DNA of 41,675 bases from JBHPHI01 sp042569595 (GTDB lineage: Bacteria; Patescibacteriota; Microgenomatia; UBA1400; 2-01-FULL-45-11). The stretch spans positions 1 to 41,675 of the forward strand of contig JBHPHI010000004.1 of assembly GCA_042569595.1 (NCBI GenBank), read 5' to 3'. The notes below the pieces were generated by a model. It was not told the origin of the DNA. It searched no databases and worked only from the letters and a program-made list of their open reading frames with translations. The translations under genes were made by a program, and so were the position numbers. Below, one piece after another: positions 39,198-41,675 of this stretch (position 1 is the stretch's first letter; each line of letters opens with the position of its first letter).

Positions 39198-41675
39198 TTA
39201 GTTAGAAAATACTATCTTTTTGCCTTTAGAAGAAACCTTGATTGTTGTGTCACTTATACCCTCTTGTAATATCTTTATTGCTAGAGGATCAAGTATGAGT
39301 GTTTGAATAAGTCTCTTGAGAGGTCTTGCTCCATAGACTGGATCATAACCTTCTTCAGCCAGGCGTTTTTGAACACTTTCATCAATCTTTAAAACAATAT
39401 TTTGATTTTCAAGTCTTTTTACAGCTTTTTCTATCTGAATCTTCACAATGTCTCTTAAGTTTTCTTTTGAGAGGGGCTCAAACATGATTATTTGATCCAA
39501 CCTATTTATAAACTCAGGCGGAAAGGTGTTTTCTGTCGTCTCCATTACTTTGCTTTGTATTTCCTTGCTGATTACTCCTCCAGATTCTTGAAGGTATTTT
39601 GAGCCAATATTGCTTGTCATGATTAGAATAGTATTTTTAAAATTTACAGTCTTTCCTTGTCCATCAGTCAACCTACCCTCATCAAAGATTTGCAGCAATG
39701 TGTTAAAAATTTGAGGATGTGCTTTTTCAATTTCATCAAAAAGAACAACAGTGTAAGGATTTCTTCTTACAGCCTCTGTGAGTTGCCCACCTTCTTCAAA
39801 GCCAATGTACCCTGGAGGAGCTCCAATAAGCCTAGCTATAGAATGTCTTTCTGAATACTCGCTCATATCTAGTCTCACCAAGGCTTTTTCGTCTGCGAAT
39901 TGAACCTCAGCAATAGCTTTTGTTGTTTCTGTTTTACCAACTCCTGTTGGTCCTAAGAATAAAAATGCTGCAATAGGTCTGTTTTCATCTCCAATACCTG
40001 CTCTGGATCGTCTAATTGCGTCTGCGGCTGCTTTTAAAGCCTCATCTTGCCCAATCACTCTCTTTCTAAGCTCTTCTTCCAAATTTATTAGTTTTTCTAC
40101 TTCACTTTTTAAAAGTTTTGCTACGGGGACTCCGCTCCATTTTGAAATAACTTTGGCGATATCGTCTTCTGTAACTTCTTCCTTTAGCAACCTATCTTCT
40201 TCTGGAATATTTTTCCATTGGGCTTCTATAGCTTTTATTTCCTCTTTTGTTTTTGGTAGTTTTCCATATTTTATTTTTGCAGCATCTTCTAATCTCACTT
40301 CTCTTTCAGCTTTCTCAAGATTTACATTTTGGTTTTCCAGCTCTTTTCTTAACTTTCTTAACTCTTCTATGATTCTTTGTTGTTCTTCCCACTTTTTTAC
40401 TAATTCGTTTTTTTGTTCCTTTAAGTCCGCTATTTTTTTCTCGATATCTAATTTCTTTTGCTTTGATTCTTCGTCTTTTTCTTTTTTTAGTCCTGCCACC
40501 TCTATTTCTAACTGAGTTAACTTTCTCTTTAAGCTATCTATGATTTCTGGCTCTGACTCTGTTTCTATCTTTAGACTAGAAGCCGCCTCATCCAAGGCAT
40601 CTATTGCTTTATCTGGCAAAAATCTGTCTGAAATGTATCGGTCGGATAAATTTGCCGCAGAAACTATTGCTTCATCTTGAATACGAATTCCGTGGTGAAG
40701 TTCATATTTTTCTTTTAATCCTCTCAAAATTGAAATAGTGTCTTCAACGTTGGGAGCATGTACCACAACAGGTTGGAAACGCCTTTCTAGAGCTGAGTCT
40801 TTTTCTATATGCTTTCTGTATTCTGAGATTGTGGTGGCTCCGATCATCTTCAGAGTACCTCTTGCTAACCCGGGCTTTAACATGTTTCCAGCGTCTACAG
40901 CCCCTTCTGCACTACCCGCCCCCACCACAGTGTGAAGTTCGTCTACAAATAAAATTACTTTACCTTCTTCTTTTTGAACTTGGTCAATAATAGATTTTAA
41001 TCTTTCTTCGAATTCACCTCTAAATTTAGCCCCGGCTAAAACTGAGGCCATTTCTAATACTAATAACTTTTTATTTTTTAGCGATTCTGGCACGTCCCCT
41101 TTTATTATTCTTTGCGCTAGCCCCTCTACAATCGCAGTTTTTCCGACGCCGGGCTCCCCAACTAATACAGGGTTGTTTTTTGTTCTTCTAGAAAGCACTT
41201 GCATTATGCGTCTTATTTCCTCGCCTCTACCTATTACTGGATCCAGTTTTCCTTCTTTGGCAAGTTGGGTTAAGTCTGTGGCGTACTTTTCTAAAGCTTT
41301 ATATGTGCTTTCTTGCGAGCTACTAGTTACTGGGCTGTTTTGTCTCATTTCTTCAATTTCTTTCTCAATTTCTTTGGATGTTATTCCAACTTTCTTGAGA
41401 ATATCATTTGATTGGCACTCTGTCAATGTGAGTGCTAACAATAAAACTTCTTGAGAGATATATTCATCTTTTCTTTTATTTGCTTCTGACTGTCCTGTCT
41501 TAATAATTCTTGCCAAAGATTGGCTTATTTGAGGTTCTAATTGCTCACCATCCATGACAGGCAATCTATTGACTACTGCCTGAGATTGACTCACAATTTC
41601 CTGATTATTGGCATACTTGTGAATAATTTCTTTAGCCACACCCTCCGACCCTGATAGAGCAAGTAGTAGGTGAAC
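39198..41675 (-). CDS. clpB: ClpB disaggregase (5' end outside the window)
   Basis: This hexameric AAA+ disaggregase works with DnaK. The first AAA+ domain has GEPGVGKTA and VILFVDELHT, the coiled-coil M-domain (about residues 400-500 of the visible part) marks ClpB rather than ClpC, and the second AAA+ domain has FLGPTGVGKTETTKA and VVLFDEIEKAHPQ. The frame stays open to the window edge: upstream of the GTG at 41639 it reads HLLLALSGSEG, a Clp N-domain motif, so the real start lies beyond 41675 and the GTG is internal. At least 825 codons are visible. Confidence 0.97.
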   Translation of the reverse strand, partial: VHLLLALSGSEGVAKEIIHKYANNQEIVSQSQAVVNRLPVMDGEQLEPQISQSLARIIKTGQSEANKRKDEYISQEVLLLALTLTECQSNDILKKVGITSKEIEKEIEEMRQNSPVTSSSQESTYKALEKYATDLTQLAKEGKLDPVIGRGEEIRRIMQVLSRRTKNNPVLVGEPGVGKTAIVEGLAQRIIKGDVPESLKNKKLLVLEMASVLAGAKFRGEFEERLKSIIDQVQKEEGKVILFVDELHTVVGAGSAEGAVDAGNMLKPGLARGTLKMIGATTISEYRKHIEKDSALERRFQPVVVHAPNVEDTISILRGLKEKYELHHGIRIQDEAIVSAANLSDRYISDRFLPDKAIDALDEAASSLKIETESEPEIIDSLKRKLTQLEIEVAGLKKEKDEESKQKKLDIEKKIADLKEQKNELVKKWEEQQRIIEELRKLRKELENQNVNLEKAEREVRLEDAAKIKYGKLPKTKEEIKAIEAQWKNIPEEDRLLKEEVTEDDIAKVISKWSGVPVAKLLKSEVEKLINLEEELRKRVIGQDEALKAAADAIRRSRAGIGDENRPIAAFLFLGPTGVGKTETTKAIAEVQFADEKALVRLDMSEYSERHSIARLIGAPPGYIGFEEGGQLTEAVRRNPYTVVLFDEIEKAHPQIFNTLLQIFDEGRLTDGQGKTVNFKNTILIMTSNIGSKYLQESGGVISKEIQSKVMETTENTFPPEFINRLDQIIMFEPLSKENLRDIVKIQIEKAVKRLENQNIVLKIDESVQKRLAEEGYDPVYGARPLKRLIQTLILDPLAIKILQEGISDTTIKVSSKGKKIVFSN

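Noticed and set aside
1..41675. CRISPR arrays, insertion sequences, prophage genes or rRNA
   Set aside because: No regular repeat-spacer series, transposase, integrase, capsid gene or rRNA segment was seen on either strand.

Overview
The window looks like one contig of an AT-rich, small-genome bacterium, most likely a member of the Candidate Phyla Radiation (Patescibacteria; Microgenomates or Katanobacteria-like). This is inferred from short or divergent versions of core proteins (HolA, AtpH, GatA), tRNA genes without an encoded CCA, tight gene packing with ATGA overlaps, and a sugar-phosphate and nucleotide gene set with no amino-acid pathway genes. No rRNA, CRISPR array or mobile element is visible. 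The left end cuts uvrB and carries a 51-bp foldback copy of uvrB, probably an assembly artefact. The right end cuts clpB.

Layout. Positions 1-1210: divergent uvrB and lexA around a candidate LexA box. Positions 1203-14897, minus strand: folC, then a gluconeogenic and hexose-phosphate block (class II aldolase, GlpX, an RHH-nucleotidyltransferase fusion, Pgk, a divergent enolase, a divergent PEP synthase, a SIS isomerase, a type I phosphomannose isomerase, an inositol-monophosphatase-like enzyme and a phosphohexomutase). This could carry pyruvate or PEP up to hexose-1-phosphate; no GAPDH, TIM or phosphoglycerate mutase is in the window. The same 17-bp direct-repeat motif overlaps the proposed promoters of pgk and the phosphohexomutase gene. 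Positions 14906-19393: DNA maintenance (HolA, Y-family polymerase, RuvC), a metallopeptidase and an unusual large HAD-like protein. Positions 19436-25790: a complete F-type ATP synthase operon (BEFHAGDC) with an acidic, His-rich insert in subunit a, a short delta and an alanine-motif c subunit. Positions 26035-28731: a PAS-like ORF, tRNA-Glu, an SDR, tRNA-Lys, a nucleotidase, YraN and L19. Positions 28795-38332: a phosphoribosyltransferase, PyrG, Prs, DnaE and GatB-GatA-GatC. Positions 38343-39048: a structured leader region with short genes. Positions 39198-41675: ClpB.

The most striking signal is in front of gatCAB. A 34-codon ORF ends with three Gln codons, two Asn codons, Ile, Pro and stop. 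It is followed by a 13-bp hairpin (antiterminator) that is mutually exclusive with a U-tailed terminator just before gatC. GatCAB makes exactly Gln-tRNA(Gln) and Asn-tRNA(Asn), so this reads as a ribosome-mediated attenuator sensing the products of the enzyme it controls. About 400 bases upstream is a second leader ORF with a Gln-Gln pair and its own terminator/antiterminator. Each leader ORF directly follows a short uncharacterised ORF (54 and 56 aa). All of this is read by eye from sequence and has not been computed or tested.
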